A stretch of DNA of 64,000 nucleotides from Nitrospirae bacterium MYbin3 (GTDB lineage Bacteria > Nitrospirota > Thermodesulfovibrionia > Thermodesulfovibrionales > Dissulfurispiraceae): positions 37,528 to 101,527 of the forward strand of contig PEAD01000008.1 of the NCBI GenBank assembly GCA_002753335.1, in the 5' to 3' direction. Under the pieces are notes generated by a model that did no database searches, was not told the origin of the DNA, and was given only the letters and a program-made list of their open reading frames with translations. The stretch's first letter is position 1. Every line of letters begins with the position of its first letter. Of the stretch, positions 26,827 to 35,492 are shown piece by piece. The translations under genes were made by a program, and so were the position numbers.

Positions 26827-28289
26827 CCCTTGATAACCCCCAGAGGCTTCAACCGTGCCACCTTTCGCGAAAGTCCTGCGCCGCATACCACCTGAACCAC
26901 ATTGGAAATATCTTTATATGCCTCGGGCATCTCCTCAGCGAGAGTCTCCCTGCCTGCCGCCATAACAACGACGCCCCTATCCTCCATCTCCCGCCATATC
27001 TTGCGGCCCTTGGCTTGTTTAATAGCCTGGTTCCTCGACAGCACCCTGCCTGCACCGTGGCATGTCGAACCGAAAGTTGACAGCATCGCCTCTTCTTCGC
27101 CTAGAAGCACAAACGAAGCACGGCCCATATCGCCCGGGATAAGCACAGGCTGGCCAACATCTCTGTAAGCTTCCGGAAGCTCAGGATGCCCCGGAGGGAA
27201 AGCCCGCGTGCTGCCTTTTCGATGAACAATAAGTTTTCGCTTTTTGCCGTTGATTGTATGCTCTTCTATTTTTGCTATGTTATGCGCAACATCATAAACC
27301 AAAGACATGCCGAGATTTGAAGGCGAAATGCCCAAGAAGGACAAGAAAGTTTCGCGCGTCCAGTGCATAAGGCATTGCCTGTTGGCCCAGGCATAGTTTG
27401 CGGCCGCCTTCATCGCTCCTAAATAATCCTGCGCCTCGGGGCTGTTGAACGGTGCGCATGCCAGCTCTTTGTCATGCAGCGTTATGCCGTATTTTTTTGC
27501 GGCCTTTGTCATTATATCAAGAGACTCGGCGCAGACCTGATGGCCGAAGCCGCGCGAGCCTGTATGTATCATGACCGTAACCTGTCCCTCAAAAAGCCCG
27601 AGCGCATTGGCCGCCTTATCATCATATATTGCGTCAACATACTGCAGTTCGAGAAAATGATTTCCCGATCCGAGAGTGCCCTGTTGGGACCTTCCGCGCT
27701 CAAAAGTTTTTTTGCTTATAACAGAAGGGTCTGCGCCTTCCATGCAGCCGTGAGATTCAATATTTGCAAGGTCAGACACCTCGCCCATTCCATGCTCAAC
27801 AGCCCAGCGCGCGCCTTTTACAACCAGACTTTTTTCATCGTCGGAACCTAGCCGTATTTTCCCTTTTGATCCGACCCCGGTGGGGATCTCATTGTAAAGA
27901 GCATTAACGAGTTCCTTTATGTGAGGCTGAATCTGTTTTTTATCGAGGTTGCTGCGCATAAGCCGCACCCCGCAGTTTATATCGTAGCCGACCCCGCCCG
28001 GAGATATAATTCCTTCCTGCATATCAAAAGCCGCGACCCCTCCGATTGTAAAGCCATAACCGGTGTGGATATCCGGCATAGCCAGCGCAGAGCCCACAAT
28101 TCCGGGGAGCGTAGCCACATTGGCCACCTGCTCTATAGCCTGCGGCTCAAGCAACTCTTCAAGCGTTCTGTCCGCATAAATAATACCGTTCGTCCTCATC
28201 CCCTCCTTGTATCCTGCAGGGATTTCGATTCGGTTTTCGTCTAAGCGTCTAACTTTGTCAGGCAGCGGCATTGGTTTCTCCGGAAACAA
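26823..28289 (-). CDS. rtcB: RNA-splicing ligase RtcB
   Basis: GTP- and Mn-dependent ligase joining 2',3'-cyclic phosphate or 3'-phosphate ends to 5'-OH RNA ends; in bacteria it acts in RNA repair. Metal ligands are seen in GGVGYDINCGVRL (Asp103, Cys106), GTLGSGNHFLE, IHTGSRGFGHQ and YDVAHNIAKIEEH. The guanylylated His is in FGSTCHGAGRVLSR. Length of 488 residues is normal and there is no intein. CCGGAG precedes the ATG by seven bases. No archease, rtcA or sigma-54 RtcR gene is adjacent and no -24/-12 element is found upstream. Confidence 0.95.
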   Translation of the reverse strand: MFPEKPMPLPDKVRRLDENRIEIPAGYKEGMRTNGIIYADRTLEELLEPQAIEQVANVATLPGIVGSALAMPDIHTGYGFTIGGVAAFDMQEGIISPGGVGYDINCGVRLMRSNLDKKQIQPHIKELVNALYNEIPTGVGSKGKIRLGSDDEKSLVVKGARWAVEHGMGEVSDLANIESHGCMEGADPSVISKKTFERGRSQQGTLGSGNHFLELQYVDAIYDDKAANALGLFEGQVTVMIHTGSRGFGHQVCAESLDIMTKAAKKYGITLHDKELACAPFNSPEAQDYLGAMKAAANYAWANRQCLMHWTRETFLSFLGISPSNLGMSLVYDVAHNIAKIEEHTINGKKRKLIVHRKGSTRAFPPGHPELPEAYRDVGQPVLIPGDMGRASFVLLGEEEAMLSTFGSTCHGAGRVLSRNQAIKQAKGRKIWREMEDRGVVVMAAGRETLAEEMPEAYKDISNVVQVVCGAGLSRKVARLKPLGVIKG

Positions 28290-28467
28290 AAATAATATCT
28301 GAATATTTTAACAGTTTTTGGAAGACATGTTATCATCTCAAATTATTCACGTAAGGGCAAACGAACTGATATGAAGCGGGGAGAATAAGGCAGGGGAAGT
28401 TCTATCTAATCATTTTTCGATGCTCTTTTTGTTATAGTAAAACATCTTTGAATTTTACGGGGGAAAT

Positions 28468-29571
28468 CTGAACAAAAAATCGATCAACACCATATCTGAC
28501 TTGCTGCATAAAGCAGAGGGACTGCGCAAAAGCTCTGACTATAAAGCCGCACTTAGGCTCTACCAAGAGGCATTCTCTCTAGCCCGAAAAGCTGGCGACC
28601 CGTATGCTGCACTTTCAACCGCAATCGCTCTCGGCGACACCTGCAGAATGATAGGCAGCTTTGAGGACGCAATCGGGCATTATACTGAAGCGCTAGATCT
28701 TTGCCAAGCCTTGCAGGATCCTTTGGCCGAAGCCGACTGTCTTGTCGGAACAGGTCTTGCCCAAAGGGCGCTAGGACAATGGAAAACAGCCCTGAAAGAT
28801 ATCACTGCAGCTAGAACAATTTATAAAAAAGCGGGGGATGAAAAAGGCGTTATATTTTGCACATGGGCAGAGGCCGGCGTATGGCGCGTCGCAGGAGAAG
28901 TTGCAAAGGCATTAAAGCTGTTCGAGGCAGCGAGGCATGGGTTTGAGCGACTAGGCTTCAAATCAGGCATAGGTTATTCTTTATGCGGACTTGGCGGCAG
29001 CAATAGGGTTGCGGGCAGGTATGACAGATCAATGAAATACTACACAGAAGCCAATACGTTATTCCGACGTATAAAAGACAGCTTCGGGACAGCATATTCC
29101 CACTGCGGCATCGGCAATGCATACAGAATGGCCGAAGATTACCGCAATGCCCTGACCCACTTCGAAAAAGCATCGCAGCTTTACGAAAAGATAGGCGATA
29201 TCGTGAGCTATTCATATACCATCTGGAGTCTTGCTAATGTTCATATGCTGCACGGTGAATTTAAAGAAGCAGAAACGCTTTTAAAAAAATCCGAAAAGAA
29301 TTTTGAAAAGACCAAAGACCCGCGCGGCCTTATTTATTGCGATATGACAAAAGCCGAAATAAAATTTCTCAAAGGCGATAAAATTTCATCCGAAAATCTG
29401 ATCGCTGAAGCGCTTGATAAGGCTAAAAACTATGGCTTTAAACTCGAAGCCTGCCATGCAAAAGCGCTGTTATGCGTTTTGAAAGGCAGGCCGCTCAAAA
29501 AAATCCGAGCCGACTACTCCAAAATCGGCGTGCGCTATTTTCCCTCTAAAATTCCTTCAAACATGCCATGA
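28468..29571 (+). CDS. tetratricopeptide-repeat protein, probable non-ATG start
   Basis: A soluble protein built from about eight TPR units, for example ALGDTCRMIGSFEDAIGHYT, GLGGSNRVAGRYDRSMKYYT and GIGNAYRMAEDYRNALTHFE. No signal peptide or enzymatic domain is present. The frame is open from 28441 and contains no ATG, GTG or TTG before the TTG at 28501, which has no ribosome site. A CTG at 28468, five bases after GGGGGA, gives a natural N-terminus (NKKSINTISDLLHKAEG). The start is therefore uncertain: CTG at 28468 (367 residues) or TTG at 28501 (356). It overlaps pgsA by four bases. Confidence 0.75.
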   Translation: MNKKSINTISDLLHKAEGLRKSSDYKAALRLYQEAFSLARKAGDPYAALSTAIALGDTCRMIGSFEDAIGHYTEALDLCQALQDPLAEADCLVGTGLAQRALGQWKTALKDITAARTIYKKAGDEKGVIFCTWAEAGVWRVAGEVAKALKLFEAARHGFERLGFKSGIGYSLCGLGGSNRVAGRYDRSMKYYTEANTLFRRIKDSFGTAYSHCGIGNAYRMAEDYRNALTHFEKASQLYEKIGDIVSYSYTIWSLANVHMLHGEFKEAETLLKKSEKNFEKTKDPRGLIYCDMTKAEIKFLKGDKISSENLIAEALDKAKNYGFKLEACHAKALLCVLKGRPLKKIRADYSKIGVRYFPSKIPSNMP

Positions 29572-30107
29572 CCGTTTTCAATCTGCCAAACAGCATAACC
29601 TTTGTAAGAATAATTCTTTTGCCAGTTTTTGTTATAGCAATGGTTTACAAGAGATATGATGCGGCTTTAGCTCTTTTTGTTATCGCCAGCATTTCGGACG
29701 CGCTTGACGGGCTGCTGGCAAGAATGACCAATCAGAAAACAGCGCTCGGAGCCTTTCTGGACCCGCTCGCAGACAAAATACTCATGACAACATCATTCAT
29801 CATGTTTTCGATATTCGGCCTCTTGCCTACATGGCTGACCATAACCGTAATCAGCCGCGACCTCATCGTCACAATCGGCTGGTTTTTGCTGAACATGATT
29901 TACAATATTTCCAAAATCGAACCGCTTTTTACAGGCAAGGCTGCCAATGCCTCACAGCTTATTCTTATCGCCTACATTTTGTTTTCTATTAATCTGAATG
30001 TCGATTCAACACCGCATCCGTGGATGCTGCTGGTTGTGGCTTCGCTGACAATAGTTTCGGGGTGCCAGTACACCTATAGGGGACTTAGGCAGGCAAGTGA
30101 AAAATAA
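29568..30107 (+). CDS. pgsA: CDP-alcohol phosphatidyltransferase, probably phosphatidylglycerophosphate synthase
   Basis: Integral membrane enzyme transferring a phosphatidyl group from CDP-diacylglycerol to an alcohol, most likely glycerol 3-phosphate. The family signature is complete: Asp44, Asp47, Gly48, Ala51, Arg52, Gly61, Asp65 and Asp69 within SDALDGLLARM and GAFLDPLADK. About five hydrophobic helices follow, and the length of 179 residues is typical of PgsA. Its start overlaps the TPR gene (ATGA) and its end overlaps the DUF512 gene by 11 bases. Substrate specificity is inferred from size and sequence style. Confidence 0.88.
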   Translation: MTVFNLPNSITFVRIILLPVFVIAMVYKRYDAALALFVIASISDALDGLLARMTNQKTALGAFLDPLADKILMTTSFIMFSIFGLLPTWLTITVISRDLIVTIGWFLLNMIYNISKIEPLFTGKAANASQLILIAYILFSINLNVDSTPHPWMLLVVASLTIVSGCQYTYRGLRQASEK

Positions 30108-31395
30108 ATCCGGCGCATGCATCGAACAGGTGCTGAGCGGCAGCCCTGCAGAAAAATCAGGGCTGAAAAGCGGCGATATCATAACGTCAATAAACGGCCA
30201 CCCTGCACATGACAGCATAGACCTGATGTTTCACAGCGGCGAGCCAGAAATGAGGCTGTCTGTTTTGCGGAACGGCTCCAGACAAAATTTTTACATTGGC
30301 ATCGAAGAAGGCGCCGGTAATCCCGGAATAATCCTTGAACAGTTCCCGGTCAAGACCTGCAGGAACAACTGCATCTTCTGCTTTGTTTCGCAGCTTCCAC
30401 GCGGCCTGCGCAAGCCCCTTTATGTAAAAGATGAAGATTACCGAATGTCTTTTTTATACGGCAATTATATTACTTTGACCAATCTTTCGGATTCGGACAA
30501 GGCAAGGATAATAACCCAACGGCTGAGCCCTCTTTATATTTCTGTTCACTCAACCGATGACAGAATAAGAAGGAAGATGCTCGCAAATACCAAAGCTGCA
30601 GACATAATTGCAGAGCTGAAATTTTTCGCAAAACATCGGATAAAAATGCATGTCCAGATAGTGCTCTGCCCCGGATATAACGATGGAAAAGAACTCGAAA
30701 AAACAATTCGCGATCTGGCCAAACTCTTCCCTCATATCATGTCTATAGCTGTTGTGCCTGTGGGGCTTACCCTGCACCGAAGAAAACCGCTGCAGCCGGT
30801 TGATAAAGATGCTGCCCTGTTGGCGCTCGATACTATTGGAGAGTTTCAGGAAAAATTTCTGCACAAATATGGTGAGCGCCTTGTCTTTGGAGCTGATGAG
30901 CTTTACATCAAGGCCGGCAAGCGCTTTCCAACATTGGAGGAATACGAAGAGCTTTATCAAATCGAGAATGGAGTTGGGCTGGTGCCGCTGTTTATAAATG
31001 AATCAAAGCGCCTGCGACTTACTAAAATAAAAACGAAAAGACGTTTTGCGACCTTTACCGGCAGATCTTTTTATCCCTATCTTGCAAAACTTATATCTCG
31101 AATTAGAAAAGCAGGTGTTGACATTGAGCTCAGGGCTGTAGAAAATAAGTTCTTCGGCAGCAGTGTAACCGTCACAGGTCTTTTGACAGGAAAAGATATA
31201 GTGCAAACTTTTTTGGATAAAGCAGGGAATTTTGACATTCTGCTGATACCGGATGTTGTTTTGAGAGAGGGCGACGATGTTTTTCTGGATAATATCATGC
31301 TGAAAGATTTGGCAGCCGGACTTGGAGTTAGAACCGCAGTGATAGACTCTACTCCAAATGGCCTTGTAAATGCGTTAAACGAGTTTCAGAGATGA
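30097..31395 (+). CDS. PDZ / radical-SAM-like DUF512 protein
   Basis: A 432-residue protein with an N-terminal PDZ-like domain (about 5-70, with VLSGSPAEKSGLKSGDIITS). A cysteine cluster follows, CRNNCIFC at 88-95 (Cys88, Cys92, Cys95), which fits a radical SAM [4Fe-4S] site. The TIM-barrel part has PLYISVHSTDD and VQIVLCPGYNDG. The C-terminal DUF512 domain includes FTGRSFYPYL. The family is conserved in anaerobes and its reaction is unknown. The start is a GTG inside the end of pgsA, and the end overlaps aroE. Confidence 0.87.
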   Translation: MKNKSGACIEQVLSGSPAEKSGLKSGDIITSINGHPAHDSIDLMFHSGEPEMRLSVLRNGSRQNFYIGIEEGAGNPGIILEQFPVKTCRNNCIFCFVSQLPRGLRKPLYVKDEDYRMSFLYGNYITLTNLSDSDKARIITQRLSPLYISVHSTDDRIRRKMLANTKAADIIAELKFFAKHRIKMHVQIVLCPGYNDGKELEKTIRDLAKLFPHIMSIAVVPVGLTLHRRKPLQPVDKDAALLALDTIGEFQEKFLHKYGERLVFGADELYIKAGKRFPTLEEYEELYQIENGVGLVPLFINESKRLRLTKIKTKRRFATFTGRSFYPYLAKLISRIRKAGVDIELRAVENKFFGSSVTVTGLLTGKDIVQTFLDKAGNFDILLIPDVVLREGDDVFLDNIMLKDLAAGLGVRTAVIDSTPNGLVNALNEFQR

Positions 31396-32231
31396 TTAAA
31401 GGCACAACAAAAATAATCGGCATATTCGGCTATCCTGTGGAGCACACAAAATCACCGGCCATGCACAACGCCGCTTTTGAGCATTTAGGCCTTGATTATT
31501 GCTATGTGCCTTTTTCTGTAAAGCCTGAAGGCCTCAAAGCCGCAGTGGACGGGATTCGGGCATTCGGCCTTGCCGGCGTTAATATTACGGTTCCCCACAA
31601 AGAAACGGTGCTGCCCTTTCTTGATAAGTTGAGTGAAGAAGCGTCATTTATTGGCGCGGTAAACACAGTTAAAAATGAGAACGGGATCCTTACGGGCTAT
31701 AACACAGACGGAATCGGGTTCATGCGGTCGCTCGAAGAGAAGGGCGTGCAGGCCAAGGGCAAAAAAGTACTCATCCTTGGAGCGGGCGGTGCAGCACGGG
31801 CCGTGGGCTATGCCTTATGCAAAGAGTCCTTCGAATGTCATATCTACAACAGAACCGTAGAAAAAGGAATTGCGCTTTGCGGACATCTTGCAAAAGCGGG
31901 TGGAAAAGTTCGCATGGCTGATAATGATTCTATAAATGACAAAGTTTTTTTGTCCGAAATGGATATACTCATAAACACAACTTCTGTGGGGCTTGCTGAA
32001 TCAGATGCGCCTCTTCTAAAAACCTCCCTGCTTGCCCCCGGACAAATTGTCTGCGACCTTATTTATAAGCAGACATCTTTTTTAAAGGAGGCATCAAAAG
32101 CAGGATGCGTAACAATGAACGGCCTTGGAATGCTTCTCTGGCAAGGAGCTGCAGCATTTGAGATATGGACAGCAGCAAAAGCGCCTGTCGAAATTATGCG
32201 AAAAGCCCTCGAAAAAAATTTGTTGGGATAA
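31392..32231 (+). CDS. aroE: shikimate dehydrogenase
   Basis: NADPH-dependent reduction of 3-dehydroshikimate in aromatic amino acid and chorismate synthesis; chorismate is also the substrate of MqnA in this genome. Catalytic Lys70 is in NITVPHKETV and Asp106 in GYNTDGIGF. The substrate-binding HTKSPAMHNAAF is at 18-29, the NADP loop is VLILGAGGAARAVGYAL near 125-141, and NTTSVGL follows. The 279-residue length is normal. It overlaps the DUF512 gene by four bases (ATGA), so it belongs to the upstream operon. Confidence 0.95.
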   Translation: MIKGTTKIIGIFGYPVEHTKSPAMHNAAFEHLGLDYCYVPFSVKPEGLKAAVDGIRAFGLAGVNITVPHKETVLPFLDKLSEEASFIGAVNTVKNENGILTGYNTDGIGFMRSLEEKGVQAKGKKVLILGAGGAARAVGYALCKESFECHIYNRTVEKGIALCGHLAKAGGKVRMADNDSINDKVFLSEMDILINTTSVGLAESDAPLLKTSLLAPGQIVCDLIYKQTSFLKEASKAGCVTMNGLGMLLWQGAAAFEIWTAAKAPVEIMRKALEKNLLG

Positions 32232-32253
32232 TTTTTCCTTTTTTGTCAAGCGC

Positions 32254-32268
32254 TGGCATGTAATTTGC
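32254..32268 (+). promoter_or_regulatory. sigma-54 promoter (-24/-12) upstream of lptCAB-rpoN
   Basis: TGGCATG (32254-32260), four bases, then TTGC (32265-32268) reproduces the sigma-54 consensus TGGCAYG-N4-TTGC exactly. The predicted start near 32280 leaves a leader of about 25 bases before the lptC ATG at 32305. The element lies in a 73-base gap just after aroE. The rpoN gene is fourth in the operon below it, so autoregulation is implied. No activator-binding site could be identified. Confidence 0.72.
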
Positions 32269-32269
32269 C

Positions 32270-32298
32270 TTTACAACCCCTCCTGTCTGTGTTAAACT
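32270..32298 (+). promoter_or_regulatory. candidate sigma-70 promoter overlapping the sigma-54 site
   Basis: TTTACA (32270-32275) and TAAACT (32293-32298) are exactly 17 bases apart. The expected start coincides with the lptC ATG at 32305, which has no Shine-Dalgarno sequence. The -35 box begins two bases after the TTGC of the sigma-54 element, so the two holoenzymes could not bind together. Confidence 0.45.
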
Positions 32299-32304
32299 TT
32301 TTAC

Positions 32305-32811
32305 ATGCGCAAGCTGCTGTTTCTGCTCGCAACATTTTTTTTCCTGGGGGTTACCGGCTTTTATCTGAGTCAGGACTTCGGCATGAAGCCTAAAATAAGC
32401 CTAGGTGACCAGTCGTATATGGATGAAATCAGTATAACCCAGAAAAAAGATGGCGCCGTAAAATGGGCGCTCAGCGCTAAACGTGCAGAGTTTTTAAATA
32501 ATTCTGACGTTAAGCTTAATGATTTGAAAATCTTGTTCCCCGAAAAAGGGCTGACGCTCACCTCAGAAGGCGGTATGTACAATATTGAAGATAAAAATCT
32601 CGAAATCTCGGGGCATATAAACGCCTCCACAAAAGACTACGAGATTGTGGCTGCAAAGCTGTACTGGGATGCTGCAAAAAATGAGCTTGTTTCGGATGAC
32701 AAGGTAAAAATTGTGGGCAAGAAATTCGCTGTTGAAGGCGACAGGCTGATAGCCACAAAAGATAGGGCAAAACTAAACAGCAATGTAAAGGCGGTGTTCG
32801 GTGGAAAATAA
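32305..32811 (+). CDS. lptC: LPS transport periplasmic bridge protein LptC
   Basis: Inner-membrane anchored beta-jellyroll protein that passes lipopolysaccharide from LptBFG to LptA. A single hydrophobic anchor covers residues 3-22, followed by a periplasmic region with alternating strands (DGAVKWALSAKRAEFLNNS, LTLTSEGGMYNIEDKNLEIS). These resemble the LptC/DUF1239 family more than any enzyme. Length of 168 residues and placement immediately before lptA and lptB support it. No ribosome-binding sequence precedes the ATG. The 3' end overlaps lptA by 11 bases. Confidence 0.85.
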   Translation: MRKLLFLLATFFFLGVTGFYLSQDFGMKPKISLGDQSYMDEISITQKKDGAVKWALSAKRAEFLNNSDVKLNDLKILFPEKGLTLTSEGGMYNIEDKNLEISGHINASTKDYEIVAAKLYWDAAKNELVSDDKVKIVGKKFAVEGDRLIATKDRAKLNSNVKAVFGGK

Positions 32812-33298
32812 CAGCAGCAAAACATCACTAAAAATCATGCTTCTTATCATGGGCCTAATTGTTTTTTATTTGCCGCAGACTGAAGCGCAGGATAAAAAAA
32901 CTGTTAAAGAGGCTACGGTCATCACAGCCCAGACTCTTACCACAGACAGCAAGGCAAAGACCGCACTGTTTGAAGGATCGGTCATCGCCAAGAAGGGGGA
33001 CATGACTCTTTTTGCAGACAAAATGCTCGTTTATTATACAGATGAAAAAAGCTCAAGCAATATTAAAAAAATAGATGCTGATGGAAATGTGAAGGTTGTT
33101 AAAGGAGAAAAAGTTATAACCTCGTCCGCAGCAACATATCTTGCAGAACCGCAGGAAAAGATTATTTTTAGCGGATCTCCTAGGGCATCCGAAGGCGAGA
33201 ATGTTGTAACCGGCGCCAAGATGACATACTTTTTAAAAGACGATCATTCCATTGTAGAAAACAGCAAGGTTATTCTCGTCAATAAAAAACAGGAATAA
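32801..33298 (+). CDS. lptA: LPS transport periplasmic protein LptA (OstA-like)
   Basis: Periplasmic protein that forms the bridge for lipopolysaccharide between LptC and the outer-membrane LptD. It starts at a GTG inside lptC. The signal peptide runs to about residue 29 (LLIMGLIVFYLPQTEAQ). The OstA-type repeat of short strands follows: ALFEGSVIAKKGDMTLFADK, DADGNVKVVKGEKVITS and VVTGAKMTYFLKDD. The 165-residue length is typical. Its stop overlaps the lptB start by one base (TAATG). Confidence 0.9.
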   Translation: MENNSSKTSLKIMLLIMGLIVFYLPQTEAQDKKTVKEATVITAQTLTTDSKAKTALFEGSVIAKKGDMTLFADKMLVYYTDEKSSSNIKKIDADGNVKVVKGEKVITSSAATYLAEPQEKIIFSGSPRASEGENVVTGAKMTYFLKDDHSIVENSKVILVNKKQE

Positions 33299-34029
33299 TG
33301 AACCATACGCTTGAAACAAGAGGACTCTCAAGGCACTACGGCAAAAAAACGGTCGTAAAAGATGTAGCCTTGTCAGTTCATACTGGAGAGATTGTTGGCC
33401 TGCTGGGGCCCAACGGGGCGGGAAAGACCACCACCTTTTATATGATAGTCGGAATGCTCAAGCCTGACAGCGGCGACATTACGCTAGACAGCAGCGATAT
33501 ACGGGAGATGCCTATTTATCAGCGGGCAAAGATGGGGATAGGATACCTGCCTCAGGAGCCTTCTATTTTCAGAAAGCTTACTGTGAGGGAAAACATAAAG
33601 GCTGTGCTCGAGATAAAAGAAAACGGCAACGGCAAAAATTCGATAGATGAGACCGTTGAAAGAATCCTGGAGGAGTTCAGCCTTGGAGGGTTTGCGGACC
33701 GTGACGGATACAGGCTTTCGGGCGGCGAGAGACGGAGAGCCGAGATTGCGCGTGCTATTGCACTAAATCCGACCTTTATGCTTTTTGACGAGCCATTTGC
33801 AGGAATAGATCCAATAGCGATAATAGAGCTTAAAAAAATGATGCTGTATCTAAAATCAAAAGGGCTTGGCATTCTCATTACAGACCATAATGTGAGAGAA
33901 ACCCTGTCGATAACCGACAGGGCCTACATAATCAACAACGGATCGGTAATGGCCGAAGGCATACCCGAAAAGCTTATCGAAAATCCGGCAGTTAAAGAGG
34001 CCTATCTGGGCCACGGGTTTACACTCTAA
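33298..34029 (+). CDS. lptB: LPS export ABC transporter ATP-binding protein
   Basis: ATPase that powers LPS extraction from the inner membrane with LptF and LptG, whose genes are not in this window. Walker A is GPNGAGKT at residues 37-44, the Q-loop is in YLPQEPSIFRKLTVRENI, the ABC signature is RLSGGERRRAEIARA, and Walker B with its Glu is FMLFDEPFAGIDP. The switch His is in ITDHNVRETLSI. Length of 243 residues is typical. Start and stop each overlap the neighbouring genes by one base. Confidence 0.96.
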   Translation: MNHTLETRGLSRHYGKKTVVKDVALSVHTGEIVGLLGPNGAGKTTTFYMIVGMLKPDSGDITLDSSDIREMPIYQRAKMGIGYLPQEPSIFRKLTVRENIKAVLEIKENGNGKNSIDETVERILEEFSLGGFADRDGYRLSGGERRRAEIARAIALNPTFMLFDEPFAGIDPIAIIELKKMMLYLKSKGLGILITDHNVRETLSITDRAYIINNGSVMAEGIPEKLIENPAVKEAYLGHGFTL

Positions 34030-35462
34030 TGGCACTCGAAATCAGACAGGACTTAAGGCTAACCCAAAAGCTGGTGCTGACGCCTCAGCTCCAGCAGGCT
34101 ATAAAACTTCTGCAGATGCCGCAGTTGGAGCTTTCGCAGATGCTTAACCAGGAGCTTACCGAAAACCCTTTTCTCGAGGAAGACTACGGTGAGAATGAGT
34201 TTGAATCGCCTCAGGAAACAGAATCTGAAGTCAGGGAAACTGACTACGACAATGCTGAAATGCCCTTCGAAAACCTCTCGAGTTTCGATGTTGAGGACTA
34301 TTTTGAAGAACGCAGCAGCGACGGCAGGGATTTAGGATATTTTTCGGCCGACGCTGAAGAGCAGCCGTCTTTCGAACTTTTTTATTCAAAAAAAGAAGAC
34401 CTTTATGATCATCTGCTCTGGCAGCTAAGACTGATCAATGCTCCGGATAATATTCGAATGATTGCGGAGCAGGTAATCGGCAATCTGGATGATGACGGAT
34501 ACCTGAGGGCTACACAGGAAGAGCTGCTCGCCTTTTCGGGCTCTGACGACCAGACGATAAATGACGCTATTGCCCTTGTTCAGCAGTTCGACCCGGCAGG
34601 GGTCGCAGCCAGGAGCCTTCAAGAATGCCTGCTGCTCCAGATTAAAGCCATAAACCTGAGCGGCACGCTTGTAGAGAATATTGTGCTTAACAATATGGAT
34701 AACCTGCAGAAGAAAAAATATCCCATCATCGCAAAGCAGTACGAACTGCCACTTGATGACATAATGATCGCGGTCAGGATAATCGAGGGTTTGGAACCCC
34801 GCCCCGGAAGGCTTTTTTCGAGCACAGATGTGAACTATGTTGTGCCGGATGTCTATATACACAAAACAGACAGCGGCTACCAGATTGTTCTTAACGATGA
34901 CGGTATGCCCAAGATACGGCTGAACAACGGTTATAGGCAGCTGCTTACACGCAAAGACTCACTTACCAAAGAGGAGCGCGAGTTTCTCAAAGAAAAGCTG
35001 CGCCTTGCCACAGAATTGATCAAGAGCCTAGACCAAAGAAACAAGACTATCTACAAAGTAGCCGACAGTATTCTGCGCTTCCAGCAGGAATTCTTCGATT
35101 TTGGAAACTCGCAGTTAAAGCCGCTCAATTTGAAGGATGTGGCAGCCGATATAAGCATGCACGAAAGCACTATAAGCCGGGTGACTTCCAATAAATTTTT
35201 AGCCTGCCACCACGGCATATTCGGCTTTAGGTTTTTCTTCAGCAGTGCTCTGCAATCCGATAACGGAGATGTTTCATCCACAATAGTAAAAGAGTTTATT
35301 AAAAAAACAATCTCGGAAGAAAATTCACAAAAACCTTTAAGCGACCAGGTCATAGCTGACAGGCTTAAAGCCCAAAATATTACAATAGCCCGGAGAACCG
35401 TCGCAAAGTACAGGGAAGAACTGAAAATCCCGCCGCAGAGCCAGAGAAAAAGCTACATCTAA
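34029..35462 (+). CDS. rpoN: RNA polymerase sigma-54 factor
   Basis: Alternative sigma factor recognising -24/-12 promoters and requiring AAA+ activators. The Gln/Leu-rich region I is at residues 1-50 (LVLTPQLQQAIKLLQMPQLE), followed by an acidic region II to about 110. The core-binding region and the helix-turn-helix part (HESTISRVTSNKFLAC) come next. The RpoN box ARRTVAKYRE is at 454-463. The 477-residue length is normal. It sits in its conserved place between lptB and hpf. Two likely target promoters are visible in the window, at 32254 and 47920, and one activator gene is at 46477. Confidence 0.97.
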   Translation: MALEIRQDLRLTQKLVLTPQLQQAIKLLQMPQLELSQMLNQELTENPFLEEDYGENEFESPQETESEVRETDYDNAEMPFENLSSFDVEDYFEERSSDGRDLGYFSADAEEQPSFELFYSKKEDLYDHLLWQLRLINAPDNIRMIAEQVIGNLDDDGYLRATQEELLAFSGSDDQTINDAIALVQQFDPAGVAARSLQECLLLQIKAINLSGTLVENIVLNNMDNLQKKKYPIIAKQYELPLDDIMIAVRIIEGLEPRPGRLFSSTDVNYVVPDVYIHKTDSGYQIVLNDDGMPKIRLNNGYRQLLTRKDSLTKEEREFLKEKLRLATELIKSLDQRNKTIYKVADSILRFQQEFFDFGNSQLKPLNLKDVAADISMHESTISRVTSNKFLACHHGIFGFRFFFSSALQSDNGDVSSTIVKEFIKKTISEENSQKPLSDQVIADRLKAQNITIARRTVAKYREELKIPPQSQRKSYI

Positions 35463-35492
35463 AGAAAGCAGAACAAGAAAAGGAGGATTATC

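Noticed and set aside
28353..28362. GGGCAAACG present here and again near 43357, both in divergent gaps
   Set aside because: A nine-base match between unrelated gaps is expected by chance in a window of this size, and flanking bases do not agree.
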